Notes: a model not told the origin generated them from the letters alone. A DNA stretch of 64,000 bases from Lumbricus terrestris (GCA_949752735.1 OX457036.1:12177607-12241606), one strand, 5' to 3'. Counted from the stretch's first letter, positions 11,022 through 22,425 are shown. Numbers and translations are program-made.

Positions 11022-12355
11022 TAGGGCTGTTGTTCGATTAAAAATTTTAATCGAAATTAATCGCGCTTAATTTTTTTAAATCGCAATTAACTGCAAATTA
11101 ATCGCAATGCATTTCCTTCAAATGTATTAATCTTAGACTACTATTTTATAAGGAGCCCTGAAACATAAAATTTTAATGACTGAATGCATTCTTTCTATTG
11201 CAAACATATTCAATAACCTTTGGCTTAGGTCTATTGAATTTATGCATTTAGTTTATTAAACAGTTTTGTGTGACAAACAGAATTGAAACACTGTTCAGAT
11301 TAGTCAGCTGCTCAAATCCGTTAATTTTTTCATTTGAGCCACCTTTAATTAAAATTATATAGGCCTAGACTTAAATGTGAAAATTAGACAACCGTTTTCC
11401 AACTATCAGAATTAATTATTTATTCAGCCAACTGTAGCCTATTTGCAGACCAGTTTATTTACATTGGTCAGGTCAAGGAATGCTCCTATTAATTAACAAT
11501 AGTCATGGGCGCCCACTCTGCGAGGCCCGTGAATGCTCAGCACCACCAGAAATTGGCCATGCGAGGCCCGCCTATGCATGGGCACCACCAGAAATCAGCC
11601 AACAAGATGTGCTTTTATGACATTATTTTTCTGTTGGCATTGCTTATCTATAAAAATCATTGCATCTTTTACATATTTTCTTTTTGTCTCAGTTAGTCTA
11701 CTTACTATTATTTCAGTTTTACCCCGCCCGTTAGTCTGAACTCCATAGGCCTACGAATAGGCCTACGAGGAAAACCTCGAAATCCTGCTCATTCGATCCG
11801 CTTCAGTCATTTTTTTATTACGGACGAAGGCGACGATTTGAATGACTGTTTCTTATTATTGTAGCCTACATGCCATAGATGCAATGATCCTCGCTGCGCG
11901 ATAATCATCGCCCAGGATAAAAAACGCTGGATGTTGTTTTGTCTGCGTTAATTAACATATTAACAGCCCTAACTAGATTAATTGTCTATGATAACTATTT
12001 GAAAAACTATCTTCCACATGTCAATATTGGCTCACTAAATAGAGGTTAATGTAGGCAGAATTTTTTATTTCTTGTGCAAAATTTGAGTCTGTTGAGTGTT
12101 GACCTAATTAGGGGAGAGGGCTCCAAGATGCCCATGCTAACGAAGATTTTGCTTTTCTTCTGTGTGGATTCCAGGAGAAGTAGCCTACATGTTGATCCAA
12201 AGAGTGATCAAATTTTGTAAACAATTGGGAAGAACATTTTTGAAGTATTAAATCGTATCTTTAAACAATGAATAATGGGAAATTTTGATGAGATAACAGC
12301 CTAAAATGTCACTATTTCATGTTGTGTGAAAATTTAGTTAAACAAGAGCAGGAAT

Positions 12356-13557
12356 CAGGGCCGGATTAAGGCATGTTCGACATGTTCGGCCGAACAGGGG
12401 CCCCCACACTTTAGGGGGCCCCCACACATGCAATATAAATATTTTTCCTCACTGTTAATCATAATAGTAAAAAATGAGTAAAATATCTCGGAACAAGTTG
12501 TCAAATTATTTTGCATAACTTACAATTTTTGAGCATGTGTGGGGCCCTTATTGGAGTTTCCAATTCCAAGCAGATTTATATTAAAATCGGCCAGAAATTC
12601 TACTAAGGGCTATCAGTTTTAACTACATGTACTTAGATCTATAATATTATGATTTTAGACACATCACCTCTTCCGATCAAAATTCAAGTGATATGCAACG
12701 CATTTATGAAATGGCATCATTATGCACTCTTTGCTTTTACGAATTAGGTGTAGGCCTAGGCCTACTACTTGCGTAAACACGAAAATATAGGCCTATATTA
12801 GTGTGTGATCAGTGGCGGCGCTACAGAAGGACAAAGCATGGCAAATGCCCTGGTACAAATCCTTTGCCTTGGTTGTTGTCCTGCCATATAAAGACTGCCA
12901 GAATATTTTCCTGCCAAGAATTTATTTAGGGCATAAATCGCTTCTGCACAATTTAGGCTACTTGTATGACTGCCCTGACTATATGGATGCCCTGGTAAAA
13001 AAAGTCTGATTCTAATATTCTTATACGGTAATCGATGACTACTTTAACACTAGACTGGAATATAAAAAGACATGTTCATTGTTCATATTGTAAAAAAGAA
13101 GGATCCAATTACTAACAGTGGCGGCGCCAGGGTTTCAGTTTTGGGGGGCGGAATCCTCACGGAGGAAATTTTGCATTCTCATTCGAAAAAATTTCTGTCG
13201 ACCTTTTTTTTAGTCATCCGCTCGAATTCTCATGGAAATTTTTCGTTTTCATCCGCCAAAATTTCTGACGAACTTTTTTAGTCATCCGGCCGAAAATTGG
13301 GGAAATATTTCAGTTTTACATGTAAAAATCCCCGGACCTTTTATGGCCTTTTTAGCGCCCGGGTTGCCTTTTATAGACCCTTAGTCCCCCTAGCAGTCCC
13401 CCTAGCGCCGCCACTGATGATTACTAATAGACGAGTGTTGGTTTGTTGAATATAACACGTTTTGTGTCAATTGTGTGTCCTTTTTCAGTGAGTCTGTAAG
13501 GTTGGGGCCCCCACAGTTTTACCGAACAGGGCCCCCACATTTGTTAATCCGGCCCTG
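12356..13557. mobile_element. hAT-type element, CAGGGCCGGATTAA family, copy 1
   Basis: The perfect 14-bp inverted ends CAGGGCCGGATTAA are flanked by a perfect 8-bp duplication GCAGGAAT (12348-12355, 13558-13565). Just inside both ends are GGGGCCCCC-rich blocks. The 1202-bp element has no transposase frame. It lies within the element at 11022-14337 and contains the MITE at 13116-13416. A homologous copy is at 27495-28676. Confidence 0.93.
13116..13416. mobile_element. CAGTGGCGGCG MITE, copy 1
   Basis: The inverted ends are CAGTGGCGGCGCCAG and CTAGCGCCGCCACTG, 301 bp apart. ATTACTAA precedes the left end and recurs 3 bp after the right end, a slightly offset target duplication. The same insertion is present in the second host copy at 28247-28534, so it predates the duplication of its host. 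A lone similar end, CAGTGGCGGCGCTACAG, lies at 12810. Confidence 0.8.
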
Positions 13558-14345
13558 GCAGGAATGCTTTTCAAGTCTTAAACCACGACAATTTCGTAAA
13601 AATTGCGACCTAAGATGCTACCATCGCAGTGTGGCAAGAAAAAATTCGAAAATGGTTAGGAGCACATCCCCTCCCCAAGTCCCTTCGGCCCTTCGATCCC
13701 TGCTCGGCGATCGTCCTTTGACTGCGAGTTCGTCCCCTAAAACCATGAACACGTCTCCGCCTATGAACAGAGGTCATTTAAATCACTCTCCTATCAAAAA
13801 AGGCTCAAAAAACTTTTCCAACTTCCGTTTGGGCACGCACACTCTTCGGGTCAACTCGGCGCCTATGACAATAGTAGATCTAACTATTACACCTCATTAT
13901 TTAGTCACAATTTGTCACAAGAAGTTGCGGTTTTTGCCAAACCTCGTCTCAGTTGTCCTTCTGTAAACGTCTATCATTTGAAACCTGAAATCCATTGGTC
14001 ATCTCCTGGAGTTCAACCAACGTTGTCTGACGGGGTGAGAAGACAGCCTTAGTGGACAATGCGATGCGATGCGGCCGATGTCGACGGTTCATCGCATGTT
14101 TTGGTTCGCATGCATGCGATAATTGAGCGACGAATTGCTATGATAGGCTAATACTCAAATTCTTTTTTAATATATGTCAAAGAATGTACCACTAGCTTTA
14201 AGTGTGGGCATTCCGTTTAAAACGAGTTTTTCTGCCCCTGACTCTATTTTAATCAGATCTAATTAACGCGTACGATTAATGCGTTAAAATTTTTAATCGC
14301 AAAATTAAAAGTTAACGCGATTAAATCAACAGCCCTAATAAAATT

Positions 14346-15822
14346 AACTCTACATTGAAAGATGCAATTTAACGTAATAGCCGTAATGCCAACATGCTGA
14401 TAAAGTGATTCGGGCAAAAATGCGGACCAAAATTTTTTCCCCCGACTGAAACTGGTCTTTTTAATCACGTCATTGATCTATTTTAGCAAATGCAAACATT
14501 GCGGACGTTCCGCGTCTTCTTTAAAAAAGAGTGTGCGCATTTTTACATATCTGTCTTTGGTTTCACAAAGGTTGGTATAGGCCTATAGACCTATTATTAG
14601 ATACCTAGGCCTAATTAGATCAAATTCATTTTAATAACATTATGGCATATCAAGCATTTCATCACTGAAGCACTGTCCCGTTTTTGAGGAGTGAGGACGC
14701 AAATCACGAAAGGGTACGTGAAGTTCAGTACTCGCAGTTTTGCATCTTGTATGGTATTTTAGTTACCGGTAGATATTGTTTGAAAATAAGTATAAACCGG
14801 CGGTTTGTAGGCAGAAGTATCACTCGCAGTGAGAGTTAGCATTATATGATGTCATTGACATATTTATCGACAACTTCAACTATAGGCGACATCAAGGCTA
14901 TGTATACGCCTATACATGTATAGCCTACATGAATATTTCACATGGATCAAAATCGTCCAGAAGCTACTAAGCCTATGAAATGTAGTGCAAAATAATAGTC
15001 AAAATGCCCTCAATCTGCTATATGCAGTTGCGAGAAAATTAAATTTAATAATTTGATTTATTATAATTTAGTTAAAATAAATAAGAAAAAACCAGTCGCT
15101 ATGTAATTTGTCATTCTTTTGTAAGGTGTCAGCCAAACTCAAGAAATACTATTGTGCTTTTTGCTGAATATAACATTCCTATAACATTTTCCAGTTAGTC
15201 CTGCTACAATTTCAGGTAGGCCTAATGACTAGTCAATGGCGTCGTACTATGTTGAATACACCACTCGGCTTTGTTCTGATTCACATCCATATGGATGTGG
15301 ATCCAAAGCCTGGATTAGTCAGGAGGCATATTGGCTGTCAATTCAGTTGATTCCTACTGACAACCAGTGGTCCTTTTACCACTTCTTTACCACTCTCAGA
15401 CTGGAGCTAAGCCTTATTGGCTACACAATGTACACATACTGTTCATTGAGTACTCAGTACATCACATGGTTACTTTACTCAGTGAGACCTACAATGGAGT
15501 TAGGGTCATGAGTCCTCAATTTGGTGTGGGTGGTTCATTGCAGCAACTATGTTTAGTAGGCTACTATGACTACTTCTTTACCACTCTGAGACTGCTACGG
15601 CAGATGAGCAAAACATACCACTATTGAGACGATACAAGCTAACAAAACGTGAAGATTTTCACTTCCTTTGGTCGAGCTGTTCAAAATATAAAAGTGGCCA
15701 GCGCATGAATCTGAACACATAGAGCTCTGTGTCTATTAGGGAAATGAAAAACACTGTACGAACCAGAAAGTATGAAGTTCACTTGCACTTTTTGTATTAA
15801 ACCCCATCTGCTGTAACTCGAC
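14346..15822. other. No gene identified; local duplication
   Basis: I see no coding sequence. ACTTCTTTACCACTCTCAGACTG near 15383 recurs with one mismatch near 15571. The open frames at 15236-15627 have no known motif. Confidence 0.45.
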
Positions 15823-16096
15823 TCGGCGGCTGATCGTTAACGCGATCACTCACGGAGCAGGCGGTTGCGGTTCAATTCCGGGTAACGACCTTGGCCAAGT
15901 TGTTTACGCACACGTGCCTCTGTCACCATGCAGTATAATTTGATACCGGCGTAAGCTAGGAAGTAAACGACAAGTCCTGTGATGCACTGGCCCCGGGTCC
16001 AGAACCTTGGGATTCGTCCATTGCCGGCTCAGGGCCAAGAAAAGGAGATGAGCGCCACACCAACGGGCCTTCGGCCCTAGGACGACTTTACTTTTT
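15823..16096 (+). repeat. tRNA-derived SINE, family A, copy 1
   Basis: The head looks like a tRNA: an A-box-like segment (GTTAACGCGATCACTC) is followed by a B box (GGTTCAATTCC) near 15868. The body runs to GGGCCTTCGGCCC and a T-rich end near 16095. A closely similar copy is at 59664-59941, whose B box GGTTCGAATCC matches consensus. Transcription would be by RNA polymerase III from these internal boxes. Confidence 0.8.
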
Positions 16097-16679
16097 TGCT
16101 GTAACTCAGATGCATTGTGCGAATGAAAGTCTGTGAAAAGTATGAGAAAATGAATTGTCGGTCCACATCAGGTCAAAAGCACTTTAGCACTTTAAACGGC
16201 TTCATGTAACTGTCTTATAATCTTTCTGTAACAGTGTTGGTTGCTATTGCCACAGGATGTTGATCTGAGACATGAAAAGCATTATTATGATATGCTGCGT
16301 GTAAGCAATTCATTTCAAAATGTGAACAATTTTGCGTATGCATGTATTCAGGTATGCCATTATTGTAGACATTTTGCTACAAATTTGATTTTCAATGATT
16401 CTGAGTACAAATTATTTATCTGCTCTCTTAACTTGACTGTATCAACAGTCTTGAGTGATATAACCTCTACGTGTCACTATGTAAATCTTCACATACCCAT
16501 TCGTGCCTAGCGTCCACCAAAATGGGACGCTTCAAAAACTTGCTCCTCAAGCACCAAAGTTAAAATTTTGCACAATAATTTTTTGTGTTAGGTATTGTCC
16601 AAACTTATCAGTTGCAACAAAGTTTCTATATTTTGAGATGATTTTGAAACATCTGGCACTAATGGGTTAACAACTTTAC
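16097..16679. other. No gene identified; small hairpin
   Basis: No coding sequence is recognisable. AGCGTCC and GGACGCT form a 7-bp hairpin stem at about 16508-16531, in a block that resembles 10974-11000. Confidence 0.4.
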
Positions 16680-17318
16680 GAATGAACAACTTAAGGTTTG
16701 CAGGCGATGTGGACCTCGTGGAGGAAGACAAAACGGAACTGGGATACTCGCTAGAACTACTAAACGAAGAAGCAAAACAATTTGGACTTTCCATCAATAT
16801 TAAGAAAACGAAAACCACGATATTCGGACATGCAACCAGTGAACCCATTGTACAATTAAGTAGAAGACGTCGAAATAGAAAACGTGGAAAGCTTCATCTA
16901 CCTTGGCATCAACTTCACATTCGATTAGGATGGCGAAACAGAAGTCAGAACCTGCCTAGCAAGAGCCCATATACAGCTCTCAAATCACTGGACAAAATAT
17001 GGAGGAGCAGCACCATCAAGATGACAACAAAGATGAAAGTCCTCGATACCACGATCATCAGCACAGCTCTTTATGGTTGCGGGACATGGATGTACACTGT
17101 ACACCGCCTCGATTAAAAGAGGGATCCTGGTGTTCGAGAACAAATGCTACAGAAAGATATATACTAAGAGTAAAATGGAGGCAGAAAATAACCAACGAAG
17201 AGATATCTCAGAGAGTGGATAGAGCATAAACAATCTTACAAAAAGCCATGAGGCGCAAGCTAATTTTTGCAGACCGCATCGGGAATGGAAGGAAGACATA
17301 GAAGACTGGTGTGACGAC
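16680..17318 (+). pseudogene. LINE reverse transcriptase fragment, left part
   Basis: This is the C-terminal part of a non-LTR reverse transcriptase. NNLRFAGDVDLVEEDKTELG corresponds to the catalytic block, but the first Asp of FADD is Gly here. FGLSINIKKTKTTIFGH and KSLDKIWRSSTIKMTTKMKV follow, then TIISTALYGCGTW and, in another frame, VFENKCYRKI. Several frameshifts are present. The reading is cut at 17318 by the hAT-type element and resumes at 18949. Confidence 0.8.
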
Positions 17319-18940
17319 CAGTGGCGTAGCAAGGTCTTGGGGGGCCCCTGTGCAGACTTTAGGTGGTGGGCCCCTTAAATGCTTGAAACTCCAAACAACA
17401 AAGCTGTGCAAAACGCCTGGTTCCTTTACGAAATTTACTTATTTAACACCAAAGTTAAATGAAAATAAACTAGCCACATTTTTATTTTATTAACAAATTA
17501 ACTAATGAAACATATTCTTCTCCATATCAGCATAGAAAAATTGAACTAGAATACCGTACAAAAATAATCACAAAAATTGCTTCATCCCCTGAAGTATACC
17601 AATCATCAATCACCCATCGGCCCTACTTAAATTCTCCAAGCTCTTGGGTTTCTTGATTAAAAGAGAAGAAAAATGTAACGAATTTGGCAAGTGTGAAATG
17701 ACTCAATCAAGTCTATGACTAACCTATACGGGGTCTAAATCCGAAATGCAAAAATGCTCGTTTGCGCGCCTTCTCTTGTGCAAAAATATCCACCCCTTTT
17801 GAGGTGTCAACCCTGAATCCATTGGTGATGTAACTGATACCGTAGCCTCTAAAGTTCGAGGCCTACTCGGCTCAGTGCCAATATCCATGTCAGCTACCAT
17901 CTCTCCACTGATCAAACCGGAATTCGATTCTGCCCCCATGTCTGATGTAGCATCGGTACAAGCTCATTCTCCGCAGGCATCATAAATGCGGATTTTTTTT
18001 GCATTTTGGCGGTCTTCTTTGCCCGTTCTTCTCGTGCTTGTCGCTTAGCAGCGCCATGCACTTAAATAAGACTTAGGCATAACTTGGTTGGACATAAACA
18101 GTGCCGTACGAGAGTTAAAAAATATACAATTTCCAAGTAAATAGGCTTTGAAGTTATCTAAACCTATAAAATGCAAGTTGTAATGCGTGCTTGATAAAAA
18201 ATCTCCTCATCCACGCGACCGATTTTTTCAAATAATTACAAAACAACTTCTAACCTCCCCATGACAACACTATCGGGATTCGCGATCCAAAAATATTACC
18301 TTTTGCCGAGCTTGAAAATTTAATTTTTATATCCGAATCCTAACACTGTTAAGACGCCATTTGCTGTTGAAAGCAAGCATCTTCAGCAAACATTGAGACC
18401 ATCGATGATATAGGCCTAATGGTGATTGAAACCAGTACATTAATGACGTCATGGTCGATTTTAAAATTATTATAGCGCGTTATTCCGTTAATTAATATCT
18501 GTGCTGGGTTGAACCGAAAACCTAAATTTCACGGGCAACGCCGGGCACCAAAAGTGGTTGGACTGGGCTGTGGCCGATGGAAGAAGGCGAGGTGAGAAGG
18601 GCGGCGTGGGAGCGGGATCAGGCGTTGCGAGGGATGAAAACAAATTTCCCGGGCGTGGGGGCGGCGTGACTGGGAAGTGGGAACTAAAAACCGAAATTTC
18701 CCGGGCAACGCCGGGTAATTCAGCTAGTCTTTTATAAATTTCACATTTTGCTACAAAGATAATAAATTTAAAACACATCTGCGTAGACCATGACACAATT
18801 ATGGGTGTGTACGCTGCAGATGTAAATTTGAATGCATTCTGAATATCCTTAAAGTAAAAATTGACTCTGACCCCGGGGGGCCCCTGACAGCCGGGGGCCC
18901 TTGCACTGCACAGGTTGCACGCCCTATTGCTACGCCACTG
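17319..18940. mobile_element. hAT-type element inserted in a LINE
   Basis: The inverted ends share 14 bp, CAGTGGCGTAGCAA, with GGGGGCCCCTG-rich sequence just inside. A perfect 8-bp duplication GTGACGAC (17311-17318, 18941-18948) flanks the 1622-bp element. LINE coding sequence lies on both sides. No transposase frame is recognisable. A Helitron-like 3' end is nested inside at about 18640-18727. Confidence 0.93.
18640..18727 (+). mobile_element. Helitron-like 3' terminus
   Basis: The stretch ends with a GC-rich hairpin (CCCGGGCAACGCCGGG, about 18700-18715), eight bases, then CTAG at 18724-18727 followed by T. A hairpin about ten bases before CTRR, inserted before T, is the Helitron 3' signature. 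A similar CGGGCAACGCCGGG block occurs at about 18532-18545. The 5' end was not located and no Rep/helicase is present. Confidence 0.55.
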
Positions 18941-18948
18941 GTGACGAC

Positions 18949-19055
18949 TCACTACAAAAACTGTTCCATCTGGCCCAGGACAGAAGCGGTTGGAAGAAGA
19001 GGATGGAGTTGGCATTGGACACCTACGAGCATACGACTCATGATGAATGATAATG
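18949..19055 (+). pseudogene. LINE reverse transcriptase fragment, right part
   Basis: This continues the LINE broken at 17318: LLQKLFHLAQDRSGWKKRME then LALDTYEHTTHDE, the usual end of this type of LINE protein. It runs straight into the GAT triplet array. Confidence 0.7.
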
Positions 19056-19099
19056 ATGATGATGATGATGATGATGACGACGACGACGACGACGACGAC

Positions 19100-19134
<35 letters not shown>

Positions 19135-19156
19135 CGACGACGACGACGACGACGAC

Positions 19157-19201
<45 letters not shown>
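19053..19201. repeat. (GAT)n/(GAC)n microsatellite
   Basis: Alternating blocks of GAT and GAC triplets make the long Asp or Ser open frames here artefacts. The array begins at the end of the LINE remnant and may have grown from its tail. Confidence 0.95.
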
Positions 19202-19375
19202 ATAATTATGTTAGCCAATATAATAATGTTACACATAAATTATTATACGCATGATCCTGAGATACGGCAACGCAGTTTTATAATCTATAATTTTGTCATT
19301 AGCAGATCCTTTTCGTTATCATCAATCGCCGAGAGACTATAGGCTCACGGATATAATCTCCATTAAGTATGGGCC

Positions 19376-19406
<31 letters not shown>

Positions 19407-19566
19407 TGTATGTATGTATGTATGTATGTATGTATGTATGTATGTATGTATGTATGTATGTATGTATGTATGTATGTATGTATGTATGTATGTATGTATG
19501 TATGTATGTATGCATGTATGTATGCAAATTATGCATGCATGTATGTATGTATGTATGTATGTATGC
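19376..19566. repeat. (TATG)n microsatellite
   Basis: Near-perfect tetranucleotide array with a few ATGC variants at its right end. Because the unit has four bases, the long Met-Tyr-Val-Cys frames are artefacts. Confidence 0.97.
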
Positions 19567-20140
19567 TAAACTCGTTGTCCTCCAAAAACGAGTTATACGC
19601 TCTGTGGCTAAAATCCCTTATGGAGCCCACACAAAAGGAGGATTCTTAGGTTTAAAATACTAAAACCAGATCAGATAAGGCGATTACAAATAGGGATATT
19701 TATGTACCGTTATACTCATAATCAATTACCAGTAATCTTTAGCGACTATTTTCAACTTAATAGGCCTACTGATGTTCAAAATCGAGACCAAGAACCTGGA
19801 ACAGTATTCCTCTTAGTATCCGGTCCCTGCCGTCTTTTCATCTATTCAAACGGGAGTTTTCAGTTTATATCCAAAAAGGAGAATAAGTTAAACTTTCTGG
19901 AGAAATGTGAACAGCTTAATATGGGAGTGTGCACTCGTGTCCATGTATGTCATTAAATATTTTTTACTCTTTTTTTCTAACTCACTCACTTTTCGTTTGT
20001 ATACATGTATGCTAGTTAAGATTTTATCATTGTGTTATTTCATTTCACATTCGGCCGTATTACATTTGTTTAACCCAACGCTCTCAGGCTGCCCTGGCTA
20101 GCGGGACCCTCGGCCGCTTTTGGGTCTCCTGGGACCTGGG
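19567..20140 (+). pseudogene. LINE 3' end (CR1/RTE-like C-terminus and 3' UTR)
   Basis: The frame starts KLVVLQKRVIRSVAKIPYGA, then GIFMYRYTHNQLPVIFSDYF after an in-frame stop, the standard end of a non-LTR reverse transcriptase protein. A trailing non-coding part ends GGGTCTCCTGGGACCTGGG at about 20140 and passes directly into a TATG array, which is probably the element's tail. Confidence 0.7.
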
Positions 20141-20287
20141 TGTATGTATGTATGTATGTATGTATGTATGTATGTATGTATGTATGTATGTATGTATGTA
20201 TGTATGTATGTATGTATGTATGTATGTATGTATGTATGTATGTATGTATGTATGTATGTATGTATGTATGTATGTATGTATGTATGT
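20141..20287. repeat. (TATG)n microsatellite at a LINE tail
   Basis: About 36 TATG units follow the LINE 3' UTR without a gap, as expected for an expanded 3' tail. Confidence 0.95.
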
Positions 20288-20339
20288 CTGACTACTATGA
20301 TGTAACTACGAAATGTAATGAATTGGTTTGCCGAATAAA

Positions 20340-20668
20340 GCATGTTATGTAATGTTATGTCATGTTATGTATGTATGTATGTATGTATGTATGTATGTAT
20401 GTATGTATGCATGTATGTATGTATGTATGCATGTATGTATGTTTGTATGTATGTATGTATTTATGTATGTATGTATGTATGTATGTATGTATGTATGTAT
20501 GTATGTATGTATGTATGTATGTATGTATGTATGTATGTATGTATGTATGTATGTATGTATGTATGTATGTATGTATGTATGTATGTATGTATGCATGCAT
20601 GCATGCATGCATGTATGTATAATATTGAAGATATGTATGTATGTAAGCATGTGTGTATGTATGTATGA
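20340..20668. repeat. (TATG)n microsatellite with variants
   Basis: TATG array with interspersed TATGC, TTTG and TTTA variants and a GCAT-rich right end near 20592-20612. Confidence 0.95.
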
Positions 20669-20689
20669 TACGCTGTATGATACGATGAG

Positions 20690-21299
20690 ACGTATAGGCC
20701 TATTTCCTTACGTAAATTCGTTTTGCGGCGATGGGTGCTGTTTGACCCTTGTTGTTGGCCAGCCGTCGACTTTTCCTTCAAAGAGTGATCGATGTGAGCA
20801 TGTACGCAGAATCTCAGTGGTTACTGGATCGTCGTTCGTCGAAGGCTTTCGACCTTGTGCCCACTTTGGGTTAGCGAGATGATCGTTTATTGGCACACAT
20901 AAGCACGGTAAGCACGATTTATAATGCACACTTTGAAACACTTACCGATTAGCAACAAAGTTCGAAAAAGGTAACGCTTTCACGGCGCACTCTCAAACGT
21001 CATGAGAAAATATAAGCTTACCACTAACTTACGATATTCAGTGTGAAACGCCAACTATACTGTATATAGTGATCGGTATGCAACCTTTGTATGCCGTAGC
21101 TGCGCTGTTCGAGAATTGAACGCTTTGCGATAAGTCGAAGACGCATATGAAAACGCTCTCTTGCGAACCCTTCTGCAAAATCGCTGTTAATCAGTGCGCA
21201 ATTGTTTTGCCCGAGTAGGCTATGTATACATTACTTAAACCCTTTGGCGCGTTTCCACACGAGCGCAAGAGATTATAGGCCTATAGATAAAAAAAAATA
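20690..21299. other. No gene identified
   Basis: Unique-looking sequence with no recognisable coding potential. Confidence 0.45.
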
Positions 21300-21307
21300 G
21301 GCCTACA

Positions 21308-21676
21308 CAAGGCCGTGTTTAACATAGGTCCATTCGGTGCGGTGCACCGAATGCCCTGAGGCCTGAGCCAAGAGTTTTGTTGCTATTGGCCAAATGTCTT
21401 ATGTGAGTGCAGCGAGTCTCAATGCTACTTAGGCCTAAAAACCTTTTGTAAAATAAGTAAGTGCAAGAAAGCATTAATTAAAAGTGTAGCTACCGTAAAA
21501 GCTCTATAGGATTATATTAATTTCTTTATGATATTATAGACTATACTTATTTACACGTGGCCGTTGCTTTTTATAAAACCAACGGCCGCTCAAACGACAC
21601 TATGCCCCTACGGCAACACTATGCCCCTACGGCAACACTTTGCACCGACAATCGAAGAACCTTAAACACGGCCCTG
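21308..21676. mobile_element. hAT-type MITE, CA(A/G)GGCCGTGTTTAA ends
   Basis: The left end CAAGGCCGTGTTTAA pairs with right end TTAAACACGGCCCTG, 369 bp apart. GCCTACA flanks the left end directly and recurs 2 bp beyond the right end, so a target duplication is likely but imperfect. Confidence 0.65.
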
Positions 21677-21704
21677 CCGCCTACACACTCTGTTTCGTGT
21701 TACC

Positions 21705-22159
21705 GGTGACACGAAACGGAGTATCCCCCTGAAAGCTATCCGGGGGGATGGATTAATCTATCCCCCCGGATGGAATTAACCGATCTATGCTATCCGGGTG
21801 GATAAACCATTCTATCCTTTTTCTGTGAAAAATGCGCTTAATGAAATTGTTTATGTTGTAGGCCTAATCAAAATTTAAAGTGACTCTCATTGTTTTAAGT
21901 GTCCTAAGCAATGCTCAGATAAAGGCAACTCGAATTTATTTAGTGACTGAGTGTTCTTAAGTGTTTTAAATGTTTTAAGTGCTCTAAAAACAGGGCAAAA
22001 CAAATTATCTAGTAGGAATAAACATACCTGTTAGTGTCATTGTTCAAAGCAAAGCAGATGAAAATTAATTTGCAAAAAAATACACGCGGAAGCGGTTTTT
22101 TCGACTTTTTTAATTTGGGGGATACAATAAATACGAGGGATACTCTATTTCGTGACACC
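21705..22159. mobile_element. MITE with GGTGACACGAAAC ends, unit 1
   Basis: The terminal inverted repeats, about 24 bp with some mismatches, begin GGTGACACGAAACGGAGTAT on the left and end CTCTATTTCGTGACACC on the right. CTATCCGGGGGGAT-type repeats occur inside. A second unit starts at the very next base, and the preceding bases (21688-21704) look like the right end of another unit, so copies abut head to tail with a 454-455 bp period. Confidence 0.7.
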
Positions 22160-22425
22160 GGTGACCCGAAACGAAGTATCCCCTGAAAGCTATCCGGGGG
22201 GATGAATTAATCTATCCCTCGGATGGAATTAACCGGTCTATAGGCCTACTATCCGGGGGGATAAACCATTCTATCCCCTTTTTTGAAAAATGCGCATAAT
22301 AAAAGAATTTGTGCTGTAATCAAAATTTAAAGTGACTCTAATTGTTTTAAGTGTCCTAGCAATGCTCAGATAAAGGCAACTCGAATTTATTTAGTGCCTC
22401 TGAGTGTTCTTAAGTGTTTTAAATG
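22160..22425. mobile_element. MITE with GGTGACACGAAAC ends, unit 2 (truncated)
   Basis: This direct repeat of unit 1 starts GGTGACCCGAAACG and stays similar to about 22425, after which the right half is missing. Confidence 0.7.

Larger units (their letters stand above)
11022..14337. mobile_element. hAT-type element (3.3 kb with nested inserts)
   Basis: The ends are inverted repeats TAGGGCTGTTG and its complement CAACAGCCCTA, followed by similar AATCG-rich subterminal sequence. The flanks are ATAACATT (11014-11021) and ATAAAATT (14338-14345), an 8-bp target duplication with one mismatch. Subtracting the nested element at 12356-13557 leaves about 2.1 kb. No transposase is recognisable; the 163-codon frame at 13475-13966 has no motif I know. 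A further AACAGCCCTA right end at 11962-11971 suggests another related partial copy inside. Confidence 0.8.

Noticed and set aside
11962..11971. AACAGCCCTA as the right end of the 11022 element
   Set aside because: The flank ACTAGATT does not match the left flank ATAACATT, whereas the end at 14337 gives ATAAAATT; kept as an internal partial copy only.
13475..13966. 163-codon frame inside and beyond a hAT-type element
   Set aside because: Begins within the element's terminal sequence and has no transposase, BED zinc finger or dimerisation motif.
18952..19342. Poly-Asp and poly-Ser frames, and similar frames at 29107-29840, 39976-40299 and 57602-58201
   Set aside because: Trinucleotide microsatellites translate to homopolymers in every frame.
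19376..19569. Long Met-Tyr-Val-Cys open frames, also at 20140-20670, 45300-45500, 51850-52660 and 60394-61011
   Set aside because: They are readings of TATG/ATAC tetranucleotide arrays in several frames and both strands; no coding evidence.
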